From assembly GCA_964482235.1 (NCBI GenBank), contig CAYZWU010000009.1, positions 1 through 64,000 on the forward strand: DNA of 64,000 nt, in the 5' to 3' direction. The notes below the pieces were generated by a model. It worked only from the letters and a program-made list of their open reading frames with translations, was not told where the DNA came from and searched no databases. This document shows positions 45,764 to 55,013 of this stretch, piece after piece. A program made the position numbers and the translations under genes. Positions within the stretch are counted from its first letter, which is position 1, and every line of letters starts with the position of its first letter. The stretch is from CAYZWU01 sp964482235. Lineage in GTDB: Bacteria > Planctomycetota > B15-G4 > CAYZWU01.

Positions 45764-46255
45764 TTCGAGCGCCGCAGCGGCCGTGCCAGGATGCGACGCA
45801 TCCATTGTCAGAGCCGACGACTTCTTACCGCGCCGGGTCTTGTCCAGCTTGCCGCCGAAGGTCTTGATCTTATCCACGTAGAGGTGGCAGCGTCCCTTGA
45901 GATCCCAATCGGGCCGCAGGACGCGGCCCTTGATGCAGAGCAGCCCCTTGAGCTTCTTCTTTCGCATCATTCTCTTGTAGTAGACGTTTTTCCTGTTGAT
46001 CAGCAGCGGCACCGATCGATTGTCGAAGGTGAGGGCCTGCCTGCCGCCGGGAAGATGCAGGACCCTGCCCTTTTTCGTGATCGTCTCGGAGCTCAGGTGG
46101 ATGTGCACTCGCTTGCCGATGTAGGGCTTTCCGGCCGTGGCGTAGAACTCCTTGACCTTGTCCGGAGAAATGACGCGCTTGTAATTGGACTCCGATGGTG
46201 CGAGAACGACCAGTGCGGCCAGTGCCAGCGCAGGAATGAAAGCGAAGTTGGACAT
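45062..46255 (-). CDS. Small exported basic protein running on antisense to a radical SAM gene
   Basis: ATG at 46255 has GGAGAGG upstream and opens with a signal peptide (FAFIPALALAALVVLA). About 120 residues follow that look real: VKEFYATAGKPYIGKRVHIHL, KNVYYKRMMRKKKLKGLLCIKG and CHLYVDKIKTFGGKLDK, a beta-rich basic domain unknown to me. From about 45800 the frame carries no stop and continues to 45062, antisense through the radical SAM gene. That part reads as a shadow. Either the natural stop was lost, or there is a sequencing error near 45770-45840, or the overlap is real. The product is secreted; function unknown. Confidence 0.6.
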   Translation of the reverse strand: MSNFAFIPALALAALVVLAPSESNYKRVISPDKVKEFYATAGKPYIGKRVHIHLSSETITKKGRVLHLPGGRQALTFDNRSVPLLINRKNVYYKRMMRKKKLKGLLCIKGRVLRPDWDLKGRCHLYVDKIKTFGGKLDKTRRGKKSSALTMDASHPGTAAAALESGKPRTHGRRAILAAAGTEWRQVPRYVPFPEQAHLPAVEPLSRHGLRDVSEDASAQGIGAADRDIAVGKDHQNAAPELAAGVAARRLDEARNELEPVGRAGEELLELPHVRLGLFINHHGHIEGASARQAVAELAEQADVVENGPGIHASDRRVRPEVTVERHGQPLETGAQKIARHLLVEKRAVRCQHDPHALRVRVLDGRQKNGTQKRLAPLIGKQNPQARSCVENRLEGA

Positions 46256-46418
46256 GAGCCTCTCCATTCTTGATCCGGAACCGGTTCGTGCGTCCACATG
46301 TCCAGTCGAAGAAGAAGGAGGATGGTTACCCGGAAAAGGTTCTTTTTTCCGGCCGCGCCTTCCGAGGTAACGTGGGGATTGACGTGACGATTGAAGGAGA
46401 AGAGCCATCGCCAGGAAA

Positions 46419-47405
46419 GTGAACATCGGACTTCTGGGCGCCTCGGGCTACTGGGGCGGGATCCTGCTCAAGAACCTGAGGAACGTCGCGGGTACCCGAC
46501 TCGCGGCGCTGGCCACCCACACCAGGGAGCCCGCATCGCTGCGAAGCCTGGCACCGGCGGGCGACATCCTTCTCACCAGGGAGCCCGCCGAGATCTTCGG
46601 CCGGAAAGAGATCGATGCCGTGATCATCGCCACGGCCACGGGCACCCATCATGCCCTGGCCCTGGAGGCGATCCGCTCGGGCAAGCACGTGTTCCTCGAG
46701 AAGCCGCCGGCCCTCTCGTCGCGCGACGTCGATCAGCTGGCCAGGGAGGCCCGCCGGAACGGCGTGATCGTCGTCGTGGACCACATCTACCTGCTCTCCA
46801 GGCATTTTCAGCGCATGGACGAGATGATCCGGAAAAATGCCATCGGCGAGCCTCTCCACTTCTTCTCCCTCCGGTCGAACTTCGGCCTCTTCAGGCACGA
46901 TTCCGACACCCTGTCCGATCTCGGATATCATGACGTCTACATCATCCGCCGGCTCTTCGCGGCGAGGCGGCCGGTCAGCGCGACCTGCTCGAAGACGTGC
47001 AGCTTCAAGCGCGGACTGGCCAATGCCTGCACCTTTTCGATCCGCTTCACCGGAGGGGTGACGGCCGACGTCTTCCTCTCCTGGCTCTCCCCGACGAAGG
47101 AGCGCCGGGTCATCGTGGCCGGATCGGGAGGGATCGTCGAGTTCCGGCAGGACAGCGAGCTGCTTCTCCACAGGAAGGAGGTCGCCTTCCGCGGTGATGG
47201 CTTCGTGACGAGCGACGGGGGAACCGGGAAGATCGATGTGCCCGGCACGGCGAGCCCTCTCGAGGGGATTCTCGATCACTTCGTCCGGTGCGTCCGGAAA
47301 GGGAAGCCTTCTTCTCTCTGCAGCCTCGAGGAAGGAGCGGAAACGGTCCGCTGGCAGGAGAAGCTGCGCCGCAGCGCCACCACGGGCAGAGCCGTCAGGT
47401 TCTGA
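46419..47405 (+). CDS. Gfo/Idh/MocA-family oxidoreductase
   Basis: A 328-residue NAD(P)-dependent oxidoreductase of sugar-modifying type. The Rossmann opening is IGLLGASGYWGGILLKN, followed by AVIIATATGTHHALALEAI and the catalytic-region EKPPAL; DLGYHDVYI holds likely active-site residues. GTG at 46419 is given, but an in-frame ATC at 46407 has a much better site (AGGAG, 7 bases before), giving four more residues. Family members oxidise or epimerise nucleotide sugars or inositol. Lies between the radical SAM region and a surface-protein gene. Confidence 0.88.
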   Translation: MNIGLLGASGYWGGILLKNLRNVAGTRLAALATHTREPASLRSLAPAGDILLTREPAEIFGRKEIDAVIIATATGTHHALALEAIRSGKHVFLEKPPALSSRDVDQLAREARRNGVIVVVDHIYLLSRHFQRMDEMIRKNAIGEPLHFFSLRSNFGLFRHDSDTLSDLGYHDVYIIRRLFAARRPVSATCSKTCSFKRGLANACTFSIRFTGGVTADVFLSWLSPTKERRVIVAGSGGIVEFRQDSELLLHRKEVAFRGDGFVTSDGGTGKIDVPGTASPLEGILDHFVRCVRKGKPSSLCSLEEGAETVRWQEKLRRSATTGRAVRF

Positions 47406-47419
47406 ATTCCCCCGTTCCC

Positions 47420-47457
47420 GCAGCCGCGGCGACGGTGAGCTTTGCAGCCGCGGCGAC
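47420..47457. repeat. Short direct repeat between convergent genes
   Basis: GCAGCCGCGGCGAC occurs twice, at 47420-47433 and 47444-47457, in the 97-base gap between two convergent stop codons. No terminator is evident. Confidence 0.7.
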
Positions 47458-47502
47458 CGGGGGCTTTCCGGTTCGGTCCGGCAGTCGGGCGGGGAACGAT
47501 CC

Positions 47503-49491
47503 TCAGAACGCGACGGAGACGGTGGCACCCTCGCGCAGCTCAACGTTCCTGGTCCTGATCCGCAGGCTCTTCTCCTCGAGCCGCCGGCTGGTGTGGCTCT
47601 CGAGGGTCAGGACCGCTTCTCCGGCCGGTAGAAAGGAGAAGACGAACCGGCCGTCCTGCGGCAGCCTCATGCCCTCGATCCGGTAGCCGTCTCCCCTGAT
47701 GGAGATCGAGGGGAAGTGGGGCGCTTGGTTGAGATCCACGCAGCCTTCCAGCGTGCAGCTGCCGAGTGCCTTGAACTCGATCGGTTCCGCGGCGCCGTCC
47801 GCGGAAAGGGAGAGGGTTCTTCGCTGCAGGGGAGCGGAGGGGATGTGGGCCTTGACGGCCCAGGGGCCGGGAAAGAGGCCGTGAAGAGCGAACTCGCCGC
47901 TCTTGCCGGTGAGCGCCCGGAACCGCCTATCCGTCGATCCGTCCGGCGGTACGGCCTCGACCAGCACCTGGCCCAGCGGGGTTCCGTACGCATCCCTGAC
48001 CGTTCCCGTCACGGTGATCATCCCTGGCAGGGGAATCGAGATCGTGATGGGGATGCCTTTCAGGAGGTCTGAGATCATGCCCCCCGGAACGCCGGCGCCG
48101 CGGCCCTCGCGGAAGAGGCGCTCCTCCTCTCCCGGCACCGCGAGGCGCAGCCCCTCCTTCAAGAGGATCGTCTCCGCTTCGGCAGGCAGAAAGCTGCCCT
48201 CGAGAACGAAGAATCCGGCTGCATCGGTCAAGGCCTGCTCCTGAACGGGAGAGGCGGCAGCCGCGCTTTTTTCGCCGCTCGGCGCGCCCGATCGGACAAT
48301 CCTGACGCCGGCGACCGGCTTGCCCGTGCCGGCGCGCCGGACGACGCCGCTGATGCGGATCAACGGGAGGCTGCAGACCAGGGTGCCGGATTCCACCTCC
48401 CTGTTCTCGAGAATCGTGATCTCCTGCTGAAAGAGGGTGGGAAAACGCGGCCGGGACGCGGCGGCCCAAGCCTGCATCGTTCCCTCGAGCAGGTAGCGGC
48501 CGGCAGCGAGACCGGTGAACCGGAATCCCCCCTTGCTGCTGGTGATCGTTTCCCGAAAGCGGACCGCGTCCGTCGTCCCGGTCCGGCCGCCGTCGGGATG
48601 CAGGCGGAGAGTCCAGAGAGGAAGGGGCGTTCCGTTCCCGTCCACGGCCGTGCCGGAGAAACCTCCCGAGCCCTCGAAAGGTTCGAGAGCGACGGTGGCG
48701 ATGCCGGCCCTCTTCGAGCGGATCCTCTTCTCCGAGAAGGGGAAGAAGCAGGTCGAATAGAAATCGCGGCAGGTGACCTGAACGGCAAGCCCCGGATCGA
48801 TGGGGACGCGCCTCTTCGATCTGTAGAGGCCCTTCGAATCCGTGCCTCCCTTGCCTGCGAGGTTCGGGATGTCGATGGCCGCTTCGGGCAGGGGTTCGCC
48901 TGTCGCTTTCGAGAGCGCTTTCACGCGGATCGGCAGCGGGTCGCCCACATAGAGGCGCCTTTCGATCTGTCCCTCCGGATCGATCCGGACGGTGAGGCTC
49001 CCTTCCTTTCCCTGAGCGTCGACGGCCTCGAAGCGGTACCAGGCGGGCTCGATGTCCGCGAAGCGGATCGCTCCCGTCCCGTCGAGGAGCTGCGGATCCA
49101 GGGGGATCGGGGTGCCGTTGCGGACCACTTTCAAGGAGAACCGCTCCGAAGGGGCCGGTTCGAGGGAGGGGTATTCGACGATCCGGATCGAGATGCCGGC
49201 CAGGCCGCACATCCACGGCTTCGACCTATCCTGACCTGCCTCTTCGGCCTCGCCCGCCGCGGAGGGAGGCGCGGACACGATCTCCCTCTCGGGTGCCTCC
49301 TCTATGGCGCTCGAGGGCTGGACGGATCTCTTCGATGCGACCGGCCGGACGGGGGATGCTGCGGGGATCTGCCCTTCCGCTTCCTGTCCATCGGTCATGA
49401 GAAGGACGAGGGACGTGGTCAGCGCGGCAATCATTGCCGCGGCGGCGATGGTGGACACCAGGATCAGAACCGCTTCCTTGATCCCCTGCAT
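47503..49491 (-). CDS. Membrane-anchored protein with carboxypeptidase-regulatory-like repeats
   Basis: A 662-residue protein with GAAGGAG before the ATG. One N-terminal membrane segment (EAVLILVSTIAAAAMIAALT) anchors a long extracytoplasmic region. After a linker of about 80 residues come several beta-sandwich repeats of the CarboxypepD_reg/Cna-B type: GFSGTAVDGNGTPLPLWTLR, ISGVVRRAGTGKPVAGVRIV, VTGTVRDAYGTPLGQVLVEA and GSCTLEGCVDLNQ, each with a following G-x-F-x-F-x-G-L turn (GGFRFTGLAAGRYLLEG). Likely structural or ligand-binding on the envelope. No peptidase residues are visible. Stands alone. Confidence 0.82.
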   Translation of the reverse strand: MQGIKEAVLILVSTIAAAAMIAALTTSLVLLMTDGQEAEGQIPAASPVRPVASKRSVQPSSAIEEAPEREIVSAPPSAAGEAEEAGQDRSKPWMCGLAGISIRIVEYPSLEPAPSERFSLKVVRNGTPIPLDPQLLDGTGAIRFADIEPAWYRFEAVDAQGKEGSLTVRIDPEGQIERRLYVGDPLPIRVKALSKATGEPLPEAAIDIPNLAGKGGTDSKGLYRSKRRVPIDPGLAVQVTCRDFYSTCFFPFSEKRIRSKRAGIATVALEPFEGSGGFSGTAVDGNGTPLPLWTLRLHPDGGRTGTTDAVRFRETITSSKGGFRFTGLAAGRYLLEGTMQAWAAASRPRFPTLFQQEITILENREVESGTLVCSLPLIRISGVVRRAGTGKPVAGVRIVRSGAPSGEKSAAAASPVQEQALTDAAGFFVLEGSFLPAEAETILLKEGLRLAVPGEEERLFREGRGAGVPGGMISDLLKGIPITISIPLPGMITVTGTVRDAYGTPLGQVLVEAVPPDGSTDRRFRALTGKSGEFALHGLFPGPWAVKAHIPSAPLQRRTLSLSADGAAEPIEFKALGSCTLEGCVDLNQAPHFPSISIRGDGYRIEGMRLPQDGRFVFSFLPAGEAVLTLESHTSRRLEEKSLRIRTRNVELREGATVSVAF

Positions 49492-49623
49492 GACGCTCCT
49501 TCGAAGAGATCCTCACTGACACGCCGGCGCGTTGAAACGGGGCGCAGACCTGACCCAGATATCGGCCATTCCCGGCCGCTCACTTCAGGCCCGTCTCGAA
49601 CGCGGTGTCCGGCGCGAAGAACG

Positions 49624-50469
49624 TCAGCGCCCGGCCAGCGCGTCGAGGTCCGGCAGGGCGGTGATGAGGATCTCGGCCAGCCTCCTGGCCGCCTCGGCAG
49701 TGACCTCGAGAACCTCCTCGTGCGAGATCCCCGAGTGGCTCATCCCGGCGGCGGAGTTGGCGATGCACGAGATGGCTCCCACCCGCGCTCCCATCTGGGT
49801 CGCGGCGATCGCCTCGGGGACGGTGGACATGCCGACGGCCGAGGCGCCGAGCGTGCGGACCATCCGGATCTCGGCCGGCGTCTCGTAGGAAGGGCCCGAG
49901 AAGGCGGCATAGACTCCCTTGTGGAGCGTCAGATCCTTCGCCGCGGCCGCCCTGTCCAGGATCTCACCCACCTCGGGCCCGTAGGCCCGCGACATGTCGG
50001 GGAAACGCTCTCCGAATCCGGGATGATGGGGACCGATCAGGGGATTGCGGCCCATCAGGTTCAGGTGGTCGGTGATACGCATCAGGTCGCCCGGGCCGAG
50101 GTCCGGATCGATCGCGCCGGCCGCATTGGTGACGATCAGCACGCGGACGCCCGCCAGGACGAGACCGCGCGCCAGGATCACCACGGACTCCATGGGGTGG
50201 CCCTCGTAGTAGTGGACGCGGCCCTGCTGCAGCAGGACCGGCGCGCCGTTCAGCGTCCCCCCGGCCAGCCTGCCGGCATGCCCCTCGACCTTGGCGGCCG
50301 GGTAGCCGGGGATCTCGTCGAAGGGCAGGTGGACAGGCGTCTCGAGCGACGAGGCCAGCCCTCCCAGTCCGGAACCGAGGACCATGGCCGTCCTCGGGCA
50401 GGGATCGAACGCCCTGGTGATGGTTTCCGCCACGCGCTGCACTCGTTCGAACATCTCTTCTCCGCTCAT
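49624..50469 (-). CDS. punA: Purine nucleoside phosphorylase
   Basis: Cleaves inosine and guanosine with phosphate to base and ribose-1-phosphate. It has 281 residues, the size of the trimeric PNP class. Signatures: VLGSGLGGLA, QGRVHYYEGHPM, VTNAAGAIDPDLGPGDLMRI, FSGPSYETPAEIRM and VGMSTVPEAIAA. CAGGAGACG precedes the ATG. It lies 23 bases after the NupC gene on the same strand, so forms an uptake-and-salvage pair. Confidence 0.95.
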   Translation of the reverse strand: MSGEEMFERVQRVAETITRAFDPCPRTAMVLGSGLGGLASSLETPVHLPFDEIPGYPAAKVEGHAGRLAGGTLNGAPVLLQQGRVHYYEGHPMESVVILARGLVLAGVRVLIVTNAAGAIDPDLGPGDLMRITDHLNLMGRNPLIGPHHPGFGERFPDMSRAYGPEVGEILDRAAAAKDLTLHKGVYAAFSGPSYETPAEIRMVRTLGASAVGMSTVPEAIAATQMGARVGAISCIANSAAGMSHSGISHEEVLEVTAEAARRLAEILITALPDLDALAGR

Positions 50470-50492
50470 AGGTCGTCTCCTGTTTTTCCGGT

Positions 50493-51905
50493 TCAGATCA
50501 ACACTCCAGCCAGGGCTGCTGTCGTGAAGGAGGCGAAGGCGCCTCCGATCATGGTCTTCAGGCCGAGCCGCGCCAGATCTCGACGCCGCTCGGGAGCGAG
50601 CCCGCCGATCCCGCCGATCTGGATGGCGATCGATGAGAAGTTGGCAAAGCCGCAGAGGGCGTAGGTGGCGATGACCTTGCTTTTTTCAGTGATCCTGTGA
50701 ACGTTGTCCGGGGCGATCATCTCTTTCAGCTCGCCGTAGGCCACGAGCTCGTTGACGCTGATCTTCGTTCCGATCAGCTCTCCCACGCGGATCGTGTCAT
50801 CGGGGCAGACGCCGAGGCACCAGGCCAGGGGGCTGAAGATCCATCCGAAGATCATGGCCATGGAGAGGGGATTCTCGTCGGTGTACAAGTCGCAGGAGAA
50901 GAGGTGGTCGATCCCCTCGCCGGCCAGGCCGAGAAACCAGTTGATCATGGCCAGGAGGGCCACGAAGGCGAGGAGCATGGCCGCCACGTTGATGGCCAGC
51001 TTCACGCCCACGGCGGCGCCGGAAGCGGCGGCATCGACGATGTTCAGCGTCTCCCTCTTCATCTCCACCTTGATCGTGCCGGCCGTCCTGCTCTCCTCGG
51101 TCTCGGGAAACATGACCTTGGATATCATCAGAGCCGCCGGCGCGCTCATCACCGAGGCGGTGAGCAGGTGGCCTGCGTCGACGCCGTAGGAGGTGTAGAG
51201 AATGAAGACCGAACCGGCGATGGTGGCGAATCCCCCGGTCATCACCGTGGCCAGCTCCGAGCGCGTCATTTCCTTCACGTAGGGGCGGATCAGGATGGGC
51301 GACTCGGTCTGTCCCACGAAGATGTTGCCCGCCGCGGAGAGCGACTCGGCGCCGCTCGTGCCCATGGTGCGGCGCATGATCATGGCGAAGACCCGCACAA
51401 CGAGCTGCATGATTCCCAGGTGATAGAGAACGGCCATGAGCGAGGAGAAGAAGATGATCGTGGTGAGGCATTGAAAGGCCAGGTTGAAGCCGATGGGATC
51501 ATCGTCGGCGTCAGCCTCTGTCCCACCGGCGGCCGGCATCTCCGCCTCGGGACCTTCCGCCTCAGCTTCCTTCGCCGCGTCCTCGTCAATACCGGATCCG
51601 GTGGATGCGTCGCCGTCCTCGATCTCGGCGGCCGGCTCCTCCTCCGGCTCCGGCAGGGGGCAGAGCGCCCCGAACACGAAGTTCGAGCCCTCCTTGGTGA
51701 AGTCGAGGCACATGTTGGCCCCGATGCGGACGTTGTCGAAGATCGCCTGCCCCATATCGGTCTTGAGCATGAAGAGGCCGAAGATCGCCTGCAGGCCGAG
51801 GCCCCAGCAGACGATGCGCCACTTCACCCGACTTTTCTGCGTGGAGAAGAGAAAAGCCAGCCCCACGATCACCAAGATGCCGATGAGTCCCTGGAAACGG
51901 TCCAT
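50493..51905 (-). CDS. nupC: Concentrative nucleoside transporter NupC with acidic insertion
   Basis: Inner-membrane cation-coupled nucleoside importer. It has 470 residues from ATG 51905 (GGAGGAAAG site), where 400-420 is usual. The excess is an insertion at about 83-137 rich in E, D, A and G between early membrane segments. Family motifs: AGNIFVGQTESPILIRPYV, GGFATIAGSVFILYTSYG, ISVNELVAYGELK and ATYALCGFANFSSIAIQIGG. Nucleosides brought in feed the phosphorylase gene 23 bases downstream. Confidence 0.94.
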   Translation of the reverse strand: MDRFQGLIGILVIVGLAFLFSTQKSRVKWRIVCWGLGLQAIFGLFMLKTDMGQAIFDNVRIGANMCLDFTKEGSNFVFGALCPLPEPEEEPAAEIEDGDASTGSGIDEDAAKEAEAEGPEAEMPAAGGTEADADDDPIGFNLAFQCLTTIIFFSSLMAVLYHLGIMQLVVRVFAMIMRRTMGTSGAESLSAAGNIFVGQTESPILIRPYVKEMTRSELATVMTGGFATIAGSVFILYTSYGVDAGHLLTASVMSAPAALMISKVMFPETEESRTAGTIKVEMKRETLNIVDAAASGAAVGVKLAINVAAMLLAFVALLAMINWFLGLAGEGIDHLFSCDLYTDENPLSMAMIFGWIFSPLAWCLGVCPDDTIRVGELIGTKISVNELVAYGELKEMIAPDNVHRITEKSKVIATYALCGFANFSSIAIQIGGIGGLAPERRRDLARLGLKTMIGGAFASFTTAALAGVLI

Positions 51906-52118
51906 AGCTAAACTTTCCTCCAACTGGCCGGACGCCCGGCTGCGCGCCGAAAACGGCCTCGACTTTAATGCACGGGGGAGAAAAAGCAAAGAGTATCACT
52001 TTTGTCCTTTTCCGCGAGAAAAGTGTGTGGAAATCAAATAGATGGGGACGCATAATCCGGCTTTTTGGCGCATCCGGAAAATGAAACGGTCCAGAAGCAA
52101 TGGACGGAGGTAAAAACC

Positions 52119-52544
52119 ATGCAGAAAACCTTGATCATCGTCAAGCCCGACGCCGTGGCTCACGGCCATATCGGGAGGATCATATCCAGGTTCGAGGACG
52201 AGGGGCTCCAGATCCTGGGAATGAGAATGGTCTCCCTGACCAAGGAGGAGGCCAAGGGGTTCTATCACGTGCACGCCGAGAGGCCGTTCTTCGATTCCCT
52301 GACCGACTTCATGTCGTCCGGAGCTGCCGTGGTCGTCACCCTTGCCGGCCCTGACGCCATCAACCGCGTTCGAAAGATCATGGGCGCGACCAATCCCGAG
52401 GAAGCGGACGAGGACACGCTCCGCCGCCTCTATGCCACCGACGTCGAGAAGAACGCCGTCCACGGCTCGGACTCGCCCGAGTCGGCGGCCAGCGAGATTC
52501 CCTACTATTTCACCGCCCTCGATCTTCGCGCCGTTCAGGAGTAG
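52119..52544 (+). CDS. ndk: Nucleoside diphosphate kinase
   Basis: Transfers gamma phosphate between nucleoside triphosphates and diphosphates. It has 141 residues, the standard length. It opens with QKTLIIVKPDAVAHGHIGRI, and the active-site histidine is H115 in NAVHGSDS. ATG at 52119 is supported by GGACGGAGG about 12 bases upstream; an earlier frame start at 52065 would add a non-conserved tail. Divergent from nupC. Confidence 0.96.
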   Translation: MQKTLIIVKPDAVAHGHIGRIISRFEDEGLQILGMRMVSLTKEEAKGFYHVHAERPFFDSLTDFMSSGAAVVVTLAGPDAINRVRKIMGATNPEEADEDTLRRLYATDVEKNAVHGSDSPESAASEIPYYFTALDLRAVQE

Positions 52545-52665
52545 TCCTCGGACGACGAAGGCGGGAAGCGGGATCCTCTTCCTCCGCTCCGCCGGGAGAC
52601 CGCCCTCGAGATCGGGCGCGCAGGCGGCAGGGAGGGCTGCCCGGAAGGGGCGGTAAAAAACGATT

Positions 52666-52728
52666 AAATCCCGACCGTTCGGGATTTCAGCGTTGCCTGA
52701 TCCAGATGAAAGGAGTACAAAGACTCCT
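52666..52728 (+). terminator. Two tandem hairpins between ndk and the acyl-CoA synthetase gene
   Basis: The first has perfect 9-base arms AAATCCCGA and TCGGGATTT (52666-52687, loop 4). The second has 6-base arms AGGAGT and ACTCCT (52711-52728, loop 6) followed by ATTTTAAG. The second loosely resembles a terminator; the first lacks a T-run. They separate ndk from the next gene. Confidence 0.45.
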
Positions 52729-52818
52729 ATTTTAAGATATCGATCAAATTCGATCGGTGTGGGCCGGCCCGGCCGGTTAGTGACAGACAGATTTCCAGGT
52801 AGTTGAAAGGTGACAACC

Positions 52819-54957
52819 GTGACCAGGAAAATCGATCCTCTCCTCAATCCCCGTTCCATCGCCGTGGTCGGAGCGTCCACGCGGCCCGGCACCGTGGGAA
52901 ATTCGGTCTTCGTCAATCTCATCGAAGGCGGATTTCAGGGCGTGGTCTACCCCGTCAATCCTAAGACCAAGTATATCAACAGCATCCGCACGTACCCCGA
53001 TCTCACGTCCATCGACGACGAGGTCGATCTCGCGGTGCTCGTGATCCCGCCTCCCGCCATCCCGGACGTGATCGCCGAGGCGGGGAAGAAGGGTGTCAAG
53101 GGCCTGCTCGTCATCTCCGCCGGCTTCAAGGAAGTGGGCGGCGAGGGCGTCAAGCTCGAGCAGATGGTCAGGGAGAAGGTGGCCGAGTACGGCATCCCCC
53201 TCGTGGGGCCGAACTGCCTCGGCATCATCAACACCGATCCCACGGTGTCGATGAACGCCAGCTTCGCCCTCAAGATCCCGCGGCACGGCAACCTGGGCTT
53301 CATCTCGCAGTCGGGCGCGATCTGCACCGCGGTCCTCGACTATGCCGAGGTGCACAACCTCGGCTTCTCAAAGTTCATCAGCTTCGGCAACAAGGCCGAC
53401 GTGAACGAGGTCGACATCCTCCGCGCCATGGGCGACGATCCCCAGACCAAGGTGATCTGCATGTATCTCGAGGACATCAGCGACGGCCGAGAGTTCATCT
53501 CCGTCTGCCGCGAGATCTTCTGGGAGAAGAAGAAGCCGATCCTGGCGATCAAGGCGGGCAGCTCGGCCGAAGGGGCCCGGGCGGCATCGTCGCACACAGG
53601 CTCCCTGGCCGGGTCGGACGCCGTCTACGAGGCGCTGCTCCTCCAGAGCGGCGTCCAGCGGGTGAACACGATCGAGGAGCTCTTCGACCTCGCGGAAGCC
53701 TACTCGAACGTTCCCCTGCCGCGGGGCAGGAGCGTGGCGATCATCACAAACGCCGGCGGGCCGGGGATCCTGGCCACCGACGCGGCCGTCAAGTCGGGTC
53801 TCAAGCTGGCCGAGTTCTCGGACAAGACGCAGGACGCCCTGCGGAAGTGCCTCCCCCCGACCGCGGCGGTGCACAATCCCGTCGACGTGATCGGCGATGC
53901 CACGAGCGTCCGGTACGAGGCCGCCCTGAACCTCGTCCTGAAGTGCGCCCACGTGGATGCCGTGGTCCTGATCCTCACGCCCCAGTCGATGACCGACATC
54001 CTCGAGACGGCCAAGGCGATGCACCGCGTCATCGAGAGCACGGACAAGCCGGTGATCTGCTCCTTCATGGGCGGCCACTTCATCCAGGAAGGGATTCGCT
54101 ACCTCAAGCAGAACGGCATCCCCAACTACATCTTCCCCGAGGAGGCGATGCACACCCTGGGCGAGATGTGCCGCTTCTCCGAGATCCTGAACGTTCCGGA
54201 CAGGATCTTCCGCGAGTTCGAGGTGGAGAAGAAGAAGGCCGAGGAGATCGTCTGCAGGAAGCTCGAGAAGACCGAGAGCGCCTACTTGACGCAGCACGAG
54301 GCGTCGAAGCTCCTTCGCTGCTACGGCTTCCCCCTGCTTCAGAACCGGCTTGCCACGGATGTGAAGTCCCTGAAGAAGATCGCCGCGGAGCTCACCCCTC
54401 CCTTTGCCATGAAGATCATGAGCCAGGACGTGATCCACAAGTGGGACGTCGGCGGCGTGATCCTCAACGTTCCCGCCGATCAGGCTGAGCAGGCCTACCG
54501 GACGATCCTGGACAACGTGGCGGAGAAGGTCCCGAACGCCCGGATCCAGGGGATCCTCGTGGAGGAGATGGCGAAGAAGGGCGTCGAGGTGATCCTCGGC
54601 GCCAACAGGGATCCCATGTTCGGACCGCTCTGCATGTTCGGCCTGGGCGGGATCATGGTGGAGGTGATGAAGGACGTGACCTTCCGGCTCGCACCGATGT
54701 GGAAGGCCAGCGCAGAGAGGATGATCCGCCAGATCAAGGGCTTCAGGGTCCTCGAAGGCGTCCGGGGCAAGCCGCCCATCGACCTGGTGGCCATCGAGAA
54801 CTGCCTGCTCCGCCTCTCCCAGCTCACCACGGATATTCGCGAAATCATCGAGCTCGACATCAACCCCCTCATCGCCCATCCCGAGGGATGCGTGGTTGCC
54901 GATGCCAGGATCCTTCTCCGCCGCAGAAGGGACAAGGAGTACCCTTCCATCGGATAG
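52819..54957 (+). CDS. Acyl-CoA synthetase (NDP-forming), fused alpha-beta subunits
   Basis: Makes or uses acetyl-CoA-type thioesters with conservation of energy as ATP (acetyl-CoA + ADP + Pi to acetate + ATP). It has 712 residues from GTG 52819, favoured by AAAGGTGA 4 bases upstream; GTG 52810 is possible. The CoA-binding N-terminal domain is IAVVGASTRPGTVGNSVF. The phosphohistidine loop is SSHTGSLAGSD with H259. The ATP-grasp C-terminal part is TQHEASKLLRCYGFPLL, ILVEEMAKKGVEVILG and ELDINPLIAHPEG. No GNAT acetyltransferase domain is attached. This enzyme class is frequent in organisms fermenting to acetate. Confidence 0.92.
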   Translation: MTRKIDPLLNPRSIAVVGASTRPGTVGNSVFVNLIEGGFQGVVYPVNPKTKYINSIRTYPDLTSIDDEVDLAVLVIPPPAIPDVIAEAGKKGVKGLLVISAGFKEVGGEGVKLEQMVREKVAEYGIPLVGPNCLGIINTDPTVSMNASFALKIPRHGNLGFISQSGAICTAVLDYAEVHNLGFSKFISFGNKADVNEVDILRAMGDDPQTKVICMYLEDISDGREFISVCREIFWEKKKPILAIKAGSSAEGARAASSHTGSLAGSDAVYEALLLQSGVQRVNTIEELFDLAEAYSNVPLPRGRSVAIITNAGGPGILATDAAVKSGLKLAEFSDKTQDALRKCLPPTAAVHNPVDVIGDATSVRYEAALNLVLKCAHVDAVVLILTPQSMTDILETAKAMHRVIESTDKPVICSFMGGHFIQEGIRYLKQNGIPNYIFPEEAMHTLGEMCRFSEILNVPDRIFREFEVEKKKAEEIVCRKLEKTESAYLTQHEASKLLRCYGFPLLQNRLATDVKSLKKIAAELTPPFAMKIMSQDVIHKWDVGGVILNVPADQAEQAYRTILDNVAEKVPNARIQGILVEEMAKKGVEVILGANRDPMFGPLCMFGLGGIMVEVMKDVTFRLAPMWKASAERMIRQIKGFRVLEGVRGKPPIDLVAIENCLLRLSQLTTDIREIIELDINPLIAHPEGCVVADARILLRRRRDKEYPSIG

Positions 54958-55013
54958 AGCGGAAATAGCTGACAGGCGCCCGGCCTCGGCAGGCGGGAGC
55001 CGGGAAACAATAC

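Noticed and set aside
53368..54879. Minus-strand open frame of 503 codons
   Set aside because: Antisense to the acyl-CoA synthetase gene, with H/L/V/D-rich shadow composition.
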